Below are positions 34,065 through 44,331 of a DNA stretch of 64,000 nt, piece after piece; position 1 is the stretch's first letter, and every line of letters begins with the position of its first letter. Both the position numbers and the translations under genes were made by a program. The stretch is taken from assembly GCF_003634105.1 (NCBI RefSeq), contig NZ_RBIQ01000008.1, positions 62,001-126,000 on the forward strand, read 5' to 3'. This DNA is from Maribacter vaceletii (GTDB taxonomy: Bacteria > Bacteroidota > Bacteroidia > Flavobacteriales > Flavobacteriaceae). Below the pieces are notes generated by a model, which was not told the DNA's origin, searched no databases, and saw only the letters and a program-made list of their open reading frames with translations.

Positions 34065-37010
34065 TTAAAATTTAAATGTTACTCCACCATTTACAGTAGT
34101 TCCGTTAAAGCCAAATTGGTTTACTTCCCATGGGTATTTAAAACGACCACCTAAATCAGTAACTACATCTCCTTTAGTGTCTATCTCATCTGGGTAAACA
34201 TCTAAAAGGTTATTTACACCAATATTTGCTGAAATTTTTTCAGAGAAATTGTAATTAATAATTAAGTCTGTAATAACTTTTCCTGCAAATGTTTGATCAT
34301 TAGCTGGGGTAGTAGCATGTTGCCATGTAACTTCTCCAAAATAAGTATTGTTAAGGCTTACCATTAAATCATTTAAATTATAATCTAAACCTAATAATAC
34401 TTTAGATTTTGGTCTAGAAGAAGTAATTCTTGATTGTTCTTTTCTATTAAATATTTCATATCCATTTTGCGCTAATAAAGTTGGAGTATTAATTTGTCCG
34501 TCTATTTTAGTCTCATTGTAGTTTGCAGAAAGTGTAGCTGCTAATGTACCAGCACCTAATTCTATATTTCTATAACTAGCAACTAAATCTACACCAGTAG
34601 TGTTTGTGTTTACTGCATTTACAAAGAACTTTAAACTTGTAATAGAATTATCTGTTAATATTTGTTCTACAGGGTTTGTAGAACTATCATCTCCATCAAA
34701 ACCAATTTCACCAGTGAATAATACTCTATCATCCATTTTTACATTATATAAATCTATAGATAAAGAAAGATTATTTACTGGTTTAAAAGTAATACCAGCA
34801 GAAATATTTTTAGAAGTTTCTGCAGTTAATTGCGGTACACCAAGACCTTCTCTAATTATTGGATCCACATTGTTAAAAGTACCTTGGTTAGAAATTGTTC
34901 CACCAGAAACTAATGTTTGAATGTTACTTAAATAAATTTGATGTAAAGATGGTGCTCTAAAACCTGTACTATAGGAAGCACGAACAGCACCTTTGTTATC
35001 TCCTAATAAATATCTAGAGCTTATTTTCCATGAAGTGTTACTACCAAAATCACTAAAGTCTTCATACCTCAATGCACCGCCAACTAAGAATTTTTCTGTA
35101 ATATCCCATTCTAAATCTCCGTAAACACCTAAGTTATTTCGTGTTGCTTCCACAACATTAGAAGGTTGTAACCCTGGAAATGATTGTGCGCCTCCTGATA
35201 CATAAGAGGCAGGTTCTCCTGCTTTTGCAGTAAAGCGTTCTGATCTATATTCAGTACCAAAACCAATACTTACCTCTCCAAAGTTTCTAGTAAAATCTAA
35301 ATTTCCTAAAGTATTACTAAAAGTGTAACCTCCAACATCAAAAGAAGTAGGGCTACTAGCACCTAAAGCAGGATTTAAACTGTTGTTTACAGTATAATCT
35401 ACAGCATTTCTACCATAAGTTCCACTAACATCCATATTAAACCCTAGTACTTCTGTTTTTATACCAGCAGTAAGGTTATTGTCTCTAATATCCGTATCAA
35501 AACTTGGTTGAAAACCATTGTATTCTTCACTACTATCATGTAATAAATTAAATGGATCTCCTACCCAATATGGAGTTCTGTATAAAGCAAAACTAGTACC
35601 TTTTCTAGCTGTTAAACCTCCAAAAGTGTAAAATTCTCCTTTGTCATTACTAAATGGAACACCTGCATTAAAGAATAAGTCAATATTCTTCATATCAGGT
35701 TGTCCTACTGTCATTCCTAAATCAGGATTATCAGCTAACCAACTTCCCCAAGTAGGGTCATCTGCAGGAACGCCAAATAAATTATCTTCGCCAGGTTCTC
35801 CTGCACGGTTCGTTTTATCTTGTTGGTAATATCCAAAAGTCATATTTAAATACCCTCCATTATCTCCAAGATTAATAGCAGTATTTAAATCTGCGCCAAA
35901 GTTAAAACCGTCTCCTTCGGTTGTTACGCCTGTCTTTAAATTAACTGTAGTGTATTCTACATTTTTCTTTAATATCATGTTAATAACTCCTGCAATTGCA
36001 TCAGAACCATATTGTGCAGAAGCACCATCTCTTAAAACTTCTATTCTTTGGATAGCAGCTGCTGGTATACTTTTTAAATCCACACCAACTTCTCCTTTTC
36101 CTGGAGTATCATTAATATATACTAATGCGCTTTGGTTTTTTCTCTTACCATTTACAAGGACTAAAGTTCTACTTGGTCCTAATCCTCTTAAATCTGCTGG
36201 GTCAAAATGTGCGGTTGCATCAGATACTGTTTGGTTTGTAGAGTTAAAGGAGGGTACTTTATAGGTAAGCATTTTATCTACAGTTGGTTGTCCTGTATTT
36301 CTTAATTCAGATACACCAATATTATCTATAGGTACAGCAGATTCTAAAGCTGTTCTTGGTTTAGAACGGTTACCTACCATTATTACCTCATCTAAAGCTT
36401 CGCCTTCTATTAAAGAAACATTTATGACAGACCTTCCAGTAACAACCTCTTCTTGTGTGCCAAAACCAATATAGCTATATATTAATGTAGCGGCATCTCC
36501 AACTTTAAGTTCATAATTACCATCAAAATCTGTGGTTGTACCATTCGTTGTTCCTTTTTCAACAATATTAACACCACCTAATGGGGTTCCAGATTCATCG
36601 GTAACTTTACCTTTTACAATATTTTGAAATACTGCTAAATTTACTGTTGTATTTGATAAAATTGAAGAAGTATTAGTCGTAGAAACTTTTTTAAGAGTAA
36701 CTCTTTCCGCTTTTTTTCTATAAACTACATAATATTTATTTCCAAGATATTCAAAATCGAATCTAGTATTTTTTTCGAGTTTTGAAATTATCCTATCTAA
36801 AACTGAATATTTGTATTCTTCAGGATTTAATACAGTAGTAGATACTATAGATGGGTTATACGTAAAGAAAACCTCATGTTTAGCACTAATTTCTGTTAAT
36901 AATTCTGTAAGCGTTATTCGCTTATTGCTTTTCTCGGCAGCATTTGCTTTAAAATTTCCAATAATTAGAAATAAAGCAATACCCACAATAGTAAGTCTTG
37001 TCTTGTTCAT
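34065..37010 (-). CDS. TonB-dependent receptor 2 with signalling STN domain
   Basis: A 981-residue FecA-like receptor. After the signal peptide comes an STN domain (about 30-100: ITLTELLTEISAKHEVFFTYN...), the module that contacts a FecR anti-sigma factor. Then come a CarboxypepD-like domain (about 130-210), a plug (about 225-340: [31 protein letters not shown]) and a barrel. It starts 24 bp after the fecR stop, so the two are one transcription unit. This is the receptor most likely to sense the substrate of this locus and to trigger sigma-factor release. Confidence 0.92.
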   Translation of the reverse strand: MNKTRLTIVGIALFLIIGNFKANAAEKSNKRITLTELLTEISAKHEVFFTYNPSIVSTTVLNPEEYKYSVLDRIISKLEKNTRFDFEYLGNKYYVVYRKKAERVTLKKVSTTNTSSILSNTTVNLAVFQNIVKGKVTDESGTPLGGVNIVEKGTTNGTTTDFDGNYELKVGDAATLIYSYIGFGTQEEVVTGRSVINVSLIEGEALDEVIMVGNRSKPRTALESAVPIDNIGVSELRNTGQPTVDKMLTYKVPSFNSTNQTVSDATAHFDPADLRGLGPSRTLVLVNGKRKNQSALVYINDTPGKGEVGVDLKSIPAAAIQRIEVLRDGASAQYGSDAIAGVINMILKKNVEYTTVNLKTGVTTEGDGFNFGADLNTAINLGDNGGYLNMTFGYYQQDKTNRAGEPGEDNLFGVPADDPTWGSWLADNPDLGMTVGQPDMKNIDLFFNAGVPFSNDKGEFYTFGGLTARKGTSFALYRTPYWVGDPFNLLHDSSEEYNGFQPSFDTDIRDNNLTAGIKTEVLGFNMDVSGTYGRNAVDYTVNNSLNPALGASSPTSFDVGGYTFSNTLGNLDFTRNFGEVSIGFGTEYRSERFTAKAGEPASYVSGGAQSFPGLQPSNVVEATRNNLGVYGDLEWDITEKFLVGGALRYEDFSDFGSNTSWKISSRYLLGDNKGAVRASYSTGFRAPSLHQIYLSNIQTLVSGGTISNQGTFNNVDPIIREGLGVPQLTAETSKNISAGITFKPVNNLSLSIDLYNVKMDDRVLFTGEIGFDGDDSSTNPVEQILTDNSITSLKFFVNAVNTNTTGVDLVASYRNIELGAGTLAATLSANYNETKIDGQINTPTLLAQNGYEIFNRKEQSRITSSRPKSKVLLGLDYNLNDLMVSLNNTYFGEVTWQHATTPANDQTFAGKVITDLIINYNFSEKISANIGVNNLLDVYPDEIDTKGDVVTDLGGRFKYPWEVNQFGFNGTTVNGGVTFKF

Positions 37011-37034
37011 AATGTTCTTAATTTAGGTTATTTT

Positions 37035-38039
37035 CTAGTTGTTGTTAGTTATTGTTAATGTATCATTGTTTTGAATAATATTTACGTTTGCAGATTTTTC
37101 TATAGCTGCTAAACAAATTTTTAAATTCTTATTAGGAATACCTCCAGAGATTAATTTTTTTTCTAATTCTTTAGTATCAAAATTTGTTGTAATGCCATAG
37201 GTGTACTCCATGTTTTTCATTACTTCCTTTAAAGTTAAATTGTTAAAAATATAGGTACCATCTCTCCATAAACCATAGGGAACTTGTAGGTTTACTTTTT
37301 TATGAGTTATATTTTCTGTGTTTTTTGAAAAAGAAACAAACTCTCCAGGAATCATTTTTTTAGTAATTCCATTATCTAAAACTAAATGAATAGAGCCTTC
37401 ATCTAAAACAACGTCTGTTTTTTCATCTCTTGTATTTACATGAAACTGGGTTCCGTAAACTTCTACTTTTAAGTCATTTGTAGTTACCCAAAATTTTGCT
37501 TTTGTTGCGGGGATAGGTTTAACTTTAAAATATGCTTCTCCAATTAAGTTTATATCTCTAGAATTTTCTTTATCATAACTAATGGTAGAATTTCCATTTA
37601 AGACTACAGAAGTACCATCTGGTAATGTTAAATTAATAATTTCACCAAATGCGGTTTTATGAACTGTTGTTGTATTGTAATTATATTTATCTAACCCTAT
37701 AAATAGTCCAAAAATCATTAAAATGGAAGCAGCAATACCATAAAATGCAAAGGATTTTTTTTGCTTGTAAAAAGGTAGAACTGGTTTTGTTTTTGATTGA
37801 ATAGTGCCTAATGCTTTTTGTAATTCTATATCAATTTTTTCTTCGGCTATTACTGTCTCTTTAAAACGTATTCCTAAAACAATTGATTTGGCTAATTCTA
37901 TAGTTTCTATTTGTTCAGGGTTATTAGAAATCCATGAATTCCAGTATTGTATGTCATTTCTGTTGCTTTTTTTAATCCAATTAATAAAAGATTGGTCTTT
38001 TATTAAATTGTCTAAAAAATGTTGGTCAATATTTTTCAT
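37035..38039 (-). CDS. FecR-family anti-sigma factor
   Basis: A 334-residue protein. The cytoplasmic N terminus (about 1-95) holds ECF sigma factors, one membrane helix at about 97-116 follows (YGIAASILMIFGLFIGL), then the periplasmic FecR domain (LTLPDGTSVVLNGNSTISYD) and a C-terminal DUF4974-type domain (LTLKEVMKNMEYTYGI) that talks to the STN domain. It is directly upstream of receptor 2. The sigma factor it most plausibly controls is at 41256-41831, on the far side of receptor 3. Confidence 0.9.
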   Translation of the reverse strand: MKNIDQHFLDNLIKDQSFINWIKKSNRNDIQYWNSWISNNPEQIETIELAKSIVLGIRFKETVIAEEKIDIELQKALGTIQSKTKPVLPFYKQKKSFAFYGIAASILMIFGLFIGLDKYNYNTTTVHKTAFGEIINLTLPDGTSVVLNGNSTISYDKENSRDINLIGEAYFKVKPIPATKAKFWVTTNDLKVEVYGTQFHVNTRDEKTDVVLDEGSIHLVLDNGITKKMIPGEFVSFSKNTENITHKKVNLQVPYGLWRDGTYIFNNLTLKEVMKNMEYTYGITTNFDTKELEKKLISGGIPNKNLKICLAAIEKSANVNIIQNNDTLTITNNN

Positions 38040-38139
38040 TAGCTAGCTTTACATACATAAAGAGTGCTAACTTTTAGTTTTATACCCTATTTTTTTAATT
38101 TTTTTTTAATTTTTTAAGAACTTCTTATAATAAAATAAG

Positions 38140-38166
38140 AAAAGCTGCCTGTTAGGGCAGCTTTTT
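38140..38166 (-). terminator. Intrinsic terminator after TonB receptor 3
   Basis: AAAAGCTGCC / GGCAGCTTTT, a perfect 10-bp stem with a 6-nt loop, 22 bp beyond the receptor 3 stop on the minus strand, followed by T-rich sequence. It separates receptor 3 from fecR, so fecR needs its own promoter or read-through. Confidence 0.85.
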
Positions 38167-38187
38167 AAAACTCTTTTCTATTTCTTT

Positions 38188-41103
38188 TTATTTAAGAACT
38201 AGACTTACTCTAGCAAATAAATACCTACCTCCAATACCAAATTGTTGTGCTCTTCTTGACCAATCAAAACGACCACTACTGCGATTGTTAAAAGCGTCAT
38301 CTGCACGATCAGGGTAAACATCTAATAAGTTATTAGCACCTACTGTAAATGTTAATGCGTCTGAAGCTTTATAGCCTACAGATAAATCTGTAACTATTTT
38401 AGTTCCAAAAACTTGTTGATTAGCAACAGTAGTTGTTGCTTCGGTAACTTCTCCAAAGTATACATTTCTTAGAAAAATCATAAACTTATTTGATGTTAAA
38501 CTGTTAGATAAATTTATTTTAGTACGTGGTACAGCTTCTTCTAAATATACTCTACTATCTTCAGGGAAATAAGTATCTACTAAACCAGCATTTCTAAGTA
38601 CTTCAGAAGAGTTTATATCTCCTACTTGTCTAGTTTGGCTAAAAGTACCAGATAAATCAGATTTTAATCTCCAGTTTTCACCTAATTGTGCTTTATGTGT
38701 AACAACAATATCTAATCCTTTAGATTCTGTATCTATTGCATTTGCAAAGAAAGATGCCGCAGTTGCATTTGCTTGACTTAATAAGTTGTCTAACTCAGAA
38801 CCTGTTCCAGGACCTCTAAATTGACCAGTATAAACAACTCTATCATTAATTTTTACAAAATAACCATCTACTGTTATTGTTAGATTAGCATCTGGTAATT
38901 TAGTTGTTAAACCTAAACTTGCGCTACTAGATGTTTCTTCTTTTAATTGTGGAATTCCTAATAATTTAGCAGCTCTACTATCATTTGCAAAAGTACCAAC
39001 TTCTTGTGGGTCCCCGTTTTGATCAAATATTGTTGATGTAGAGTTGAAATTTAATTGGTGCAATGATGGCGCTCTAAAACCTGTATTAAGAGCAGCTCTT
39101 AAATTAAAATTGTCAGAAATTTTATAACGAGTTGCAAGTTTAAAATTAATAGTAGAACCAAAATCACTGTAATCTTCAAAACGTGTTGCAAAACTAGCTA
39201 AGAATTTTTCAGAAAAATCAGCTTCAATATCAAAGTAACCAGCTACACTGCTACGCCCTCTAGATAATTCATTAGAAGGACTAAATCCTGGGAAAACTTG
39301 AGAACCTCCAGGTCTAGAGTTTCCAAAAAAGTCTTCTGATGGACTTTGAGATGCTAAAGTTATTCTTTGTCCATCTGCAGTGTATTGACTGTAAGATGCT
39401 TCTTCACCAGCAAGAATGTCATAATTTTCCACTCTATACTCACCACCAAAAGCAACGTTTACTCCAGCAAGAGCATCTTCATAAAATTTTGAAATATCTA
39501 AATTAGCAGTGTTTTGTGCAAAAGAAAATCCACCTGCATCAAAAACAGTAGGGGAGGAGCCTTGTAATGAGGCATTAAAAGTATTTCCAATTGTATAGAG
39601 GAAAGAATTTTTTCCATAGGTGTTACTAAAATCTACATCCCATTCACCAACTTTACCTTTTATACCTACTGAAATTGATTTATCTTTAATTGTAGAATTA
39701 ATTTCTGGTAAAAAACCATTGATATATGCTGGGGTAAAAGTTCTACTTTGGTTAGGCAATCTATAAAAACCTGCAGAATTTCCTGTCCTAGAGCTAATTC
39801 CGCTAAAAGCATAAAGAGTTGTTCCGTTATCATCTAATGGTAAAGAAAAATTAGCAAAGAAACGTCCTCCTCTTAAAGCAGATTGTCCTACACGCATGTT
39901 ATAGTCACTTCTTTTTTGTCCTCTTGCAGCTAATTCAGAATCTGTAACATCTGCGGAAAGAACACCTCTTAATTCTTCTTTAGTTGTAGCACCATTTAAA
40001 TTTATTCCAGCTTGGTTTGCATAATTTATTACATCATTTACATCATCATCTAATAAATTTGTAATATCATATCCATCTGCGCTTGCAACACGTTCTACAG
40101 TATTGTATGCATTAAAAACGTTTCCTTCCCATTCTTTCATTCTGTTGTAATCTTGCCTAACATCAAAGTCTCCAGAAAAATTTATGAATCCTCCTTTATC
40201 ACCTACAGGTAGCCCATAACTTGCAGAAAAGTTTGTAGTAGCACCATCTACACCTCCTGTTTGGCTATTTGCATTTTTTGCAAAATTTGCTCCTGTTGTT
40301 ACAGTGGTTGTTAATTCATTTACACTAGTATTTAATACAATATTTATAACACCTGCTATTGCATCTGAACCATATTGAGCAGCAGCACCATCTCTTAAAA
40401 CTTCTATTCTTTTAATAGCAGCTGCAGGAATTGCATTTAGATCTGTACCAACACTACCACGTCCAAAAGTTCCGTTAACATTTATTAAAGAGGAAGTGTG
40501 TCTTCTTTTTCCGTTAATTAAAACCAATACTTGGTCTGGACCTAAACCTCTTAATGATGCAGGGTCTATATGATCTGTACCATCTGAAATGGTTTGCGTG
40601 TTTGAAGTAAAAGAAGGGGCAACGTAGTTAAGAATTTGATTAAGATTAACTTGTGGAGCTACTGAGTTTAAGGTTTTAACGTCTATAACATCTACAGGTA
40701 CAGTGCTTTCTGTAGCTGTTCTATTTGGGTTTCTAGACCCAATAACAATTGCTTCAGCTAATTCTACACCAGAAACTAAGGTAATGTTTATTGTTTCATT
40801 GTTTACTGTTTTTTCTTGTGTTGTAAACCCTATATAGGAAATAACTAAAATATCTCCCATAGATGCGTCTAAAGTGTACTTACCATCAAAATCAGTAGTT
40901 GTTCCTTTATTTGTTCCTTTTACAATAATAGAGGCTCCAGGTAAAGGTTCCCCAGCGTCATCTGTAATTATACCAGATATAGCTTGTTGTAAATCTAAAT
41001 TGTGTAAAATTGTTTTATTACTTTTCTTTGATGCTTGACTTTCTATGGCAAGCATAGAGAATAGGCTTAATAATAAAACATTTAAAAGTTTCATTTTTTT
41101 CAT
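38188..41103 (-). CDS. TonB-dependent receptor 3 (CarboxypepD type)
   Basis: A 971-residue outer membrane receptor with a signal peptide. A CarboxypepD-like domain (about 40-120: [28 protein letters not shown]) leads to a plug (about 130-260: [31 protein letters not shown]) and a barrel ending in VSLVLK. It lacks an STN domain. It belongs to the same subfamily as receptors 1 and 2 and is closest to receptor 1 in its plug. It lies 152 bp downstream of the ECF sigma gene and ends in its own terminator. No SusD partner. Substrate unknown. Confidence 0.9.
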   Translation of the reverse strand: MKKMKLLNVLLLSLFSMLAIESQASKKSNKTILHNLDLQQAISGIITDDAGEPLPGASIIVKGTNKGTTTDFDGKYTLDASMGDILVISYIGFTTQEKTVNNETINITLVSGVELAEAIVIGSRNPNRTATESTVPVDVIDVKTLNSVAPQVNLNQILNYVAPSFTSNTQTISDGTDHIDPASLRGLGPDQVLVLINGKRRHTSSLINVNGTFGRGSVGTDLNAIPAAAIKRIEVLRDGAAAQYGSDAIAGVINIVLNTSVNELTTTVTTGANFAKNANSQTGGVDGATTNFSASYGLPVGDKGGFINFSGDFDVRQDYNRMKEWEGNVFNAYNTVERVASADGYDITNLLDDDVNDVINYANQAGINLNGATTKEELRGVLSADVTDSELAARGQKRSDYNMRVGQSALRGGRFFANFSLPLDDNGTTLYAFSGISSRTGNSAGFYRLPNQSRTFTPAYINGFLPEINSTIKDKSISVGIKGKVGEWDVDFSNTYGKNSFLYTIGNTFNASLQGSSPTVFDAGGFSFAQNTANLDISKFYEDALAGVNVAFGGEYRVENYDILAGEEASYSQYTADGQRITLASQSPSEDFFGNSRPGGSQVFPGFSPSNELSRGRSSVAGYFDIEADFSEKFLASFATRFEDYSDFGSTINFKLATRYKISDNFNLRAALNTGFRAPSLHQLNFNSTSTIFDQNGDPQEVGTFANDSRAAKLLGIPQLKEETSSSASLGLTTKLPDANLTITVDGYFVKINDRVVYTGQFRGPGTGSELDNLLSQANATAASFFANAIDTESKGLDIVVTHKAQLGENWRLKSDLSGTFSQTRQVGDINSSEVLRNAGLVDTYFPEDSRVYLEEAVPRTKINLSNSLTSNKFMIFLRNVYFGEVTEATTTVANQQVFGTKIVTDLSVGYKASDALTFTVGANNLLDVYPDRADDAFNNRSSGRFDWSRRAQQFGIGGRYLFARVSLVLK

Positions 41104-41255
41104 AATGTAATTGTTTTTGAGAGTTAGATACTGGGTAATAAATATAAGATATTTCTCACAAATATGTAATGTAAAGGGGAAAGAGATTTAAAACAAATTA
41201 TTAGCCCATATATACTATAAGAGAAGTAAATAATTATTTTATACCCTAATTTTAA

Positions 41256-41831
41256 CTAGGAATTTAATATATTTTGAATTAAGCTAGATTCAGATGTGTT
41301 TCTTAGCTTGGTAAAGGCTTTTTGTAAAGTATTTAGAACACTTTGGTAAGTTATATCCATTACTTCTGCTATTTCTTTTGTATTTAAGTCGCTATAATAT
41401 TTTAAATAAATAGCTTCCCTTTCTCTTGCAGATAGAGAATTTAATAATTTTATGAGTATAACAGACTTTAATTTAAACGTTTCTTGTTTTGTACTTAACT
41501 CCTCAATAGATAAAGAAAAATTAGATTCTAGTATGTTAGAATCATCGTAGGAAGTATACTTACGTTCTTTTTTTAAATTGTTTAATAAACTTCTTCTATA
41601 AGATATAAATAAGTAAGCTTTTATATTAGTTACGTTGCCTATAGTGTGCCTATGTTCATGTAAATAAACAAAGAAGCTTTGCAAAGAATCTTCTGTTAGT
41701 TCTGTGTTGCCAGATATTTTTAAGCCATAGTTATGCAACATGGGATAAAAATGCTTAAATAAACTAGAAAAAGCATTTAAATCTCCCTCAATAAATAAAT
41801 ACCACAAAGATTTTTCAGATGAAATTTCCAT
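41256..41831 (-). CDS. ECF-family RNA polymerase sigma factor
   Basis: A 191-residue sigma-70-type factor. It has region 2 (DSLQSFFVYLHEH, NIKAYLFISYRRSLLNNLKKE) and region 4 with a helix-turn-helix (LSAREREAIYLKYYSDL, TKEIAEVMDITYQSVLNTL). It has the layout of Bacteroidota ECF10-type factors regulated by FecR. The membrane anti-sigma partner is encoded about 3.2 kb downstream, after a receptor gene. A perfect -7 element (TATATTTG) lies 23 nt upstream, so the sigma gene itself looks sigma-A dependent. Confidence 0.93.
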   Translation of the reverse strand: MEISSEKSLWYLFIEGDLNAFSSLFKHFYPMLHNYGLKISGNTELTEDSLQSFFVYLHEHRHTIGNVTNIKAYLFISYRRSLLNNLKKERKYTSYDDSNILESNFSLSIEELSTKQETFKLKSVILIKLLNSLSAREREAIYLKYYSDLNTKEIAEVMDITYQSVLNTLQKAFTKLRNTSESSLIQNILNS

Positions 41832-41853
41832 ATGTTTTTGAGTAGTTGTTACT

Positions 41854-41861
41854 CAAATATA
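41854..41861 (-). promoter_or_regulatory. Putative -7 element before ECF sigma gene
   Basis: Minus-strand TATATTTG matches TAnnTTTG exactly, 22 nt before the ATG. Just downstream, GAGTA...TACTC (41840-41854 region) can form a small hairpin in the leader. No clear TTG at -33. Confidence 0.4.
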
Positions 41862-42000
41862 TACTTTTTGTGCGAAAAAAATGAATAATCTGTAATAAAT
41901 TGTAGGGTTTTGTTATAAAAACAATAACACATAATTAAATTTTAGTATTCTTAATAATACCATTGTTAATTTTATCAATATGTATTACAGAAGTAAAAAC

Positions 42001-42008
42001 TATATTTG
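42001..42008 (+). promoter_or_regulatory. Putative -7 element before ychF
   Basis: TATATTTG, an exact TAnnTTTG match, 22 nt before the ychF ATG. No TTG at the expected distance. Confidence 0.4.
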
Positions 42009-42030
42009 CAGCGTTTAAAAATTAATTTAC

Positions 42031-43125
42031 ATGAAAGCAGGTATAGTAGGTCTACCAAACGTAGGAAAATCGACTCTTTTTAATTGTTTGTCAAATGCAA
42101 AAGCACAAAGTGCAAACTTCCCTTTTTGTACTATAGAACCAAACATTGGAGTAGTTAATGTCCCGGATGCTAGACTTCAGAAATTAGAAGAATTAGTAAA
42201 TCCTGAACGTGTGTTGCCTGCTACTGTAGATATTGTAGATATTGCTGGTTTAGTAAAAGGAGCAAGTAAAGGAGAAGGATTAGGGAATCAATTTTTGGGT
42301 AATATTAGAGAAACAGATGCTATTCTCCATGTTTTGCGTTGTTTTGATAATGATAATATTGTGCATGTAGACGGTTCTGTAGACCCTATTAGGGATAAAG
42401 AAACCATAGATATGGAGTTACAGTTAAAAGATTTGGAAGCTGTAGATAAGAAATTAGAAAAAGTAAAAAAAGCTTCTAGGACAGGTAATAAAGATGCGCA
42501 GAAAGAAGAAGCTGTATTGGTAGCTATAAAAACTGGATTAGAATCTGGAATATCTGTTAGAGCAATAGAAATAAGTGAAGATGATAGAACGGAGTTTGTA
42601 AAACCTTTGCAGTTTATTACAGATAAGCCTGTTTTATATGTTTGTAATGTAGATGAAGATGCTGCTGTTTCTGGTAATGCATATGTAGAAAAAGTAAAAG
42701 AAAATGTAGCTGTAGAAAATGCAGAAGTAATTGTATTGGCAGTTGGTACAGAGGCAGATATTACGGAGTTGGAAACGTATGAAGAACGACAAATGTTTTT
42801 AGAAGATTTAGGGTTAGAAGAACCTGGGTCTGCTAAGCTTATACGTGGCGCCTATAAATTATTAAACTTAGAAACGTATTTTACAGCAGGAGAAAAAGAA
42901 GTTCGTGCTTGGACAATACCTGTAGGAGCTACTGCACCACAAGCGGCAGGAGTAATCCATACCGATTTTGAAAAAGGATTTATTAGAGCAGAAGTTATTG
43001 GCTATAATGATTATGCTACTTATGGTAGTGAGGCAAAAGTAAAAGAAGCTGGTAAAATGAGAGTTGAAGGGAAAGAATATATTGTAAAAGATGGCGATGT
43101 TATGCATTTCCGTTTTAATGTATAG
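42031..43125 (+). CDS. ychF: Redox-regulated ATPase YchF (OLA1 family)
   Basis: A 364-residue P-loop protein of the Obg clade. G1 is GLPNVGKST (7-15), and G3 ([20 protein letters not shown]) is typical of YchF. In YchF the G4 motif lacks the usual NKxD, giving ATP preference: here it is CNVDEDA. The C-terminal TGS-like domain ends with [19 protein letters not shown]. It binds ribosomes and modulates stress translation in other bacteria. It is monocistronic with a strong terminator. Confidence 0.95.
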   Translation: MKAGIVGLPNVGKSTLFNCLSNAKAQSANFPFCTIEPNIGVVNVPDARLQKLEELVNPERVLPATVDIVDIAGLVKGASKGEGLGNQFLGNIRETDAILHVLRCFDNDNIVHVDGSVDPIRDKETIDMELQLKDLEAVDKKLEKVKKASRTGNKDAQKEEAVLVAIKTGLESGISVRAIEISEDDRTEFVKPLQFITDKPVLYVCNVDEDAAVSGNAYVEKVKENVAVENAEVIVLAVGTEADITELETYEERQMFLEDLGLEEPGSAKLIRGAYKLLNLETYFTAGEKEVRAWTIPVGATAPQAAGVIHTDFEKGFIRAEVIGYNDYATYGSEAKVKEAGKMRVEGKEYIVKDGDVMHFRFNV

Positions 43126-43142
43126 TAGTTTATATAATAGAT

Positions 43143-43185
43143 AAAAAAAGGTTTTAAAAACATCTGTTTTTAAAACCTTTTTTTT
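43143..43185 (+). terminator. Intrinsic terminator after ychF
   Basis: A 20-bp perfect stem (arms 43143-43162 and 43165-43184) with a 2-nt loop and terminal T run, 17 bp after the stop codon. Confidence 0.88.
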
Positions 43186-43275
43186 AGTATAAATTATTCT
43201 GTTTATCTATATTGAGCATTGTATTTAGAGCTACTACTTAAAATTAATTTTGCGTAAGTATTCTAATTTTGTACT

Positions 43276-44175
43276 ATGTTTAGAACTTCTTCAAAAACTA
43301 CTATTGGTATTATTTATGCCATTTTTGGAATATTATTATTCTCTGCAAAAGCAGTATTAGTAAAATTGGCTTATAAATATAATGTAGACCATTTAACCTT
43401 ATTGTTGTTTAGAATGGTATTTGCTATACCTTTTTATTTGGTTATAGCATATAAGCAGAAGAATGTGGGTTTTGTTAAAATAAAGCCCAAAGATTATTTT
43501 TGGCTTTTTGTTTTTGGTTTTTTAGGGTATTATTTGGCAAGTCTTTTCGATTTTATTGGCTTGCAATATATTAAAGCTGGTTTAGAAAGAATTATACTTT
43601 TTATATACCCAACCATTGTTGTTTTACTTTCTTGGTTGTTTTTTAATAAAAAAATAACTACCCAACAATCCTTGGCTATTTTTATTACCTATATAGGTGT
43701 TCTAATTACTTTTTGGGATGAAATAGGTTTAGAGGGTTCTTCTGTGTATAAAGGAGCTATATTCATATTTTTAAGTGCAATTACTTATGCTTCTTATTTG
43801 GTGGGTAGTGGTTGGTTAATTCCTAAATTTGGGGTGCTTCGTTTTACTGCAAATGCAATGATAGTGTCTACATTTTGTGTAGTAATTCATTTCTTAATTC
43901 AGGGTAATTATGAAATTTTTAATTATCCAAAAGAGGTATATTTTATTGGTGTTGTTATGGCAGTATTCTGTACACTAATTCCTTCTTTTCTTGTCTCTGC
44001 AGCTATAGAAAAATTAGGAGCAAATACCTTCTCAATTTTTGGAAGCTTAGGTCCGGTTTCTACTATAATTTTAGCTTTTATTTTTTTAGGAGAACATATT
44101 TCATTTCTTCAAGTAGTTGGTATGCTAATTGTAATTGGTGGTGTTTCTATAATTTCAAAGAAAAAAGAGAAATAA
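43276..44175 (+). CDS. EamA/DMT-family transporter
   Basis: A 299-residue integral membrane protein with about ten hydrophobic helices arranged as two EamA repeats. The first contains LLFSAKAVLVKLAY and LFDFIGLQYIKAGLERIILFIYP; the second contains YLVGSGWLIPKFG and LGPVSTIILAFIFLGEHIS. The family exports small metabolites such as amino acids, and the substrate is unknown. It stands alone. The 3' end of the gene overlaps its terminator. Confidence 0.88.
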   Translation: MFRTSSKTTIGIIYAIFGILLFSAKAVLVKLAYKYNVDHLTLLLFRMVFAIPFYLVIAYKQKNVGFVKIKPKDYFWLFVFGFLGYYLASLFDFIGLQYIKAGLERIILFIYPTIVVLLSWLFFNKKITTQQSLAIFITYIGVLITFWDEIGLEGSSVYKGAIFIFLSAITYASYLVGSGWLIPKFGVLRFTANAMIVSTFCVVIHFLIQGNYEIFNYPKEVYFIGVVMAVFCTLIPSFLVSAAIEKLGANTFSIFGSLGPVSTIILAFIFLGEHISFLQVVGMLIVIGGVSIISKKKEK

Positions 44176-44208
44176 ATGGTAAAAAGCTACCTATTTGGTC
44201 TCTTTTTT
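44161..44208 (+). terminator. Terminator overlapping the end of the EamA gene
   Basis: AAAAAAGAGA (44161-44170, within the last codons) pairs with TCTCTTTTTT (44199-44208). Inside it AAAT..GGT pairs with ACC..ATTT. It resembles an intrinsic terminator with an interrupted stem. Confidence 0.5.
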
Positions 44209-44331
44209 GAGTAAAATACCTATTCTATCAACAAAAACTCTTTTTTTATTGTTAATTACTTTAGTGGTTAAGGGTTTTATTTTTTTTAAACTCGTGCTAT
44301 ATTAGCAACACTTTCGAATAAATCACAATAT

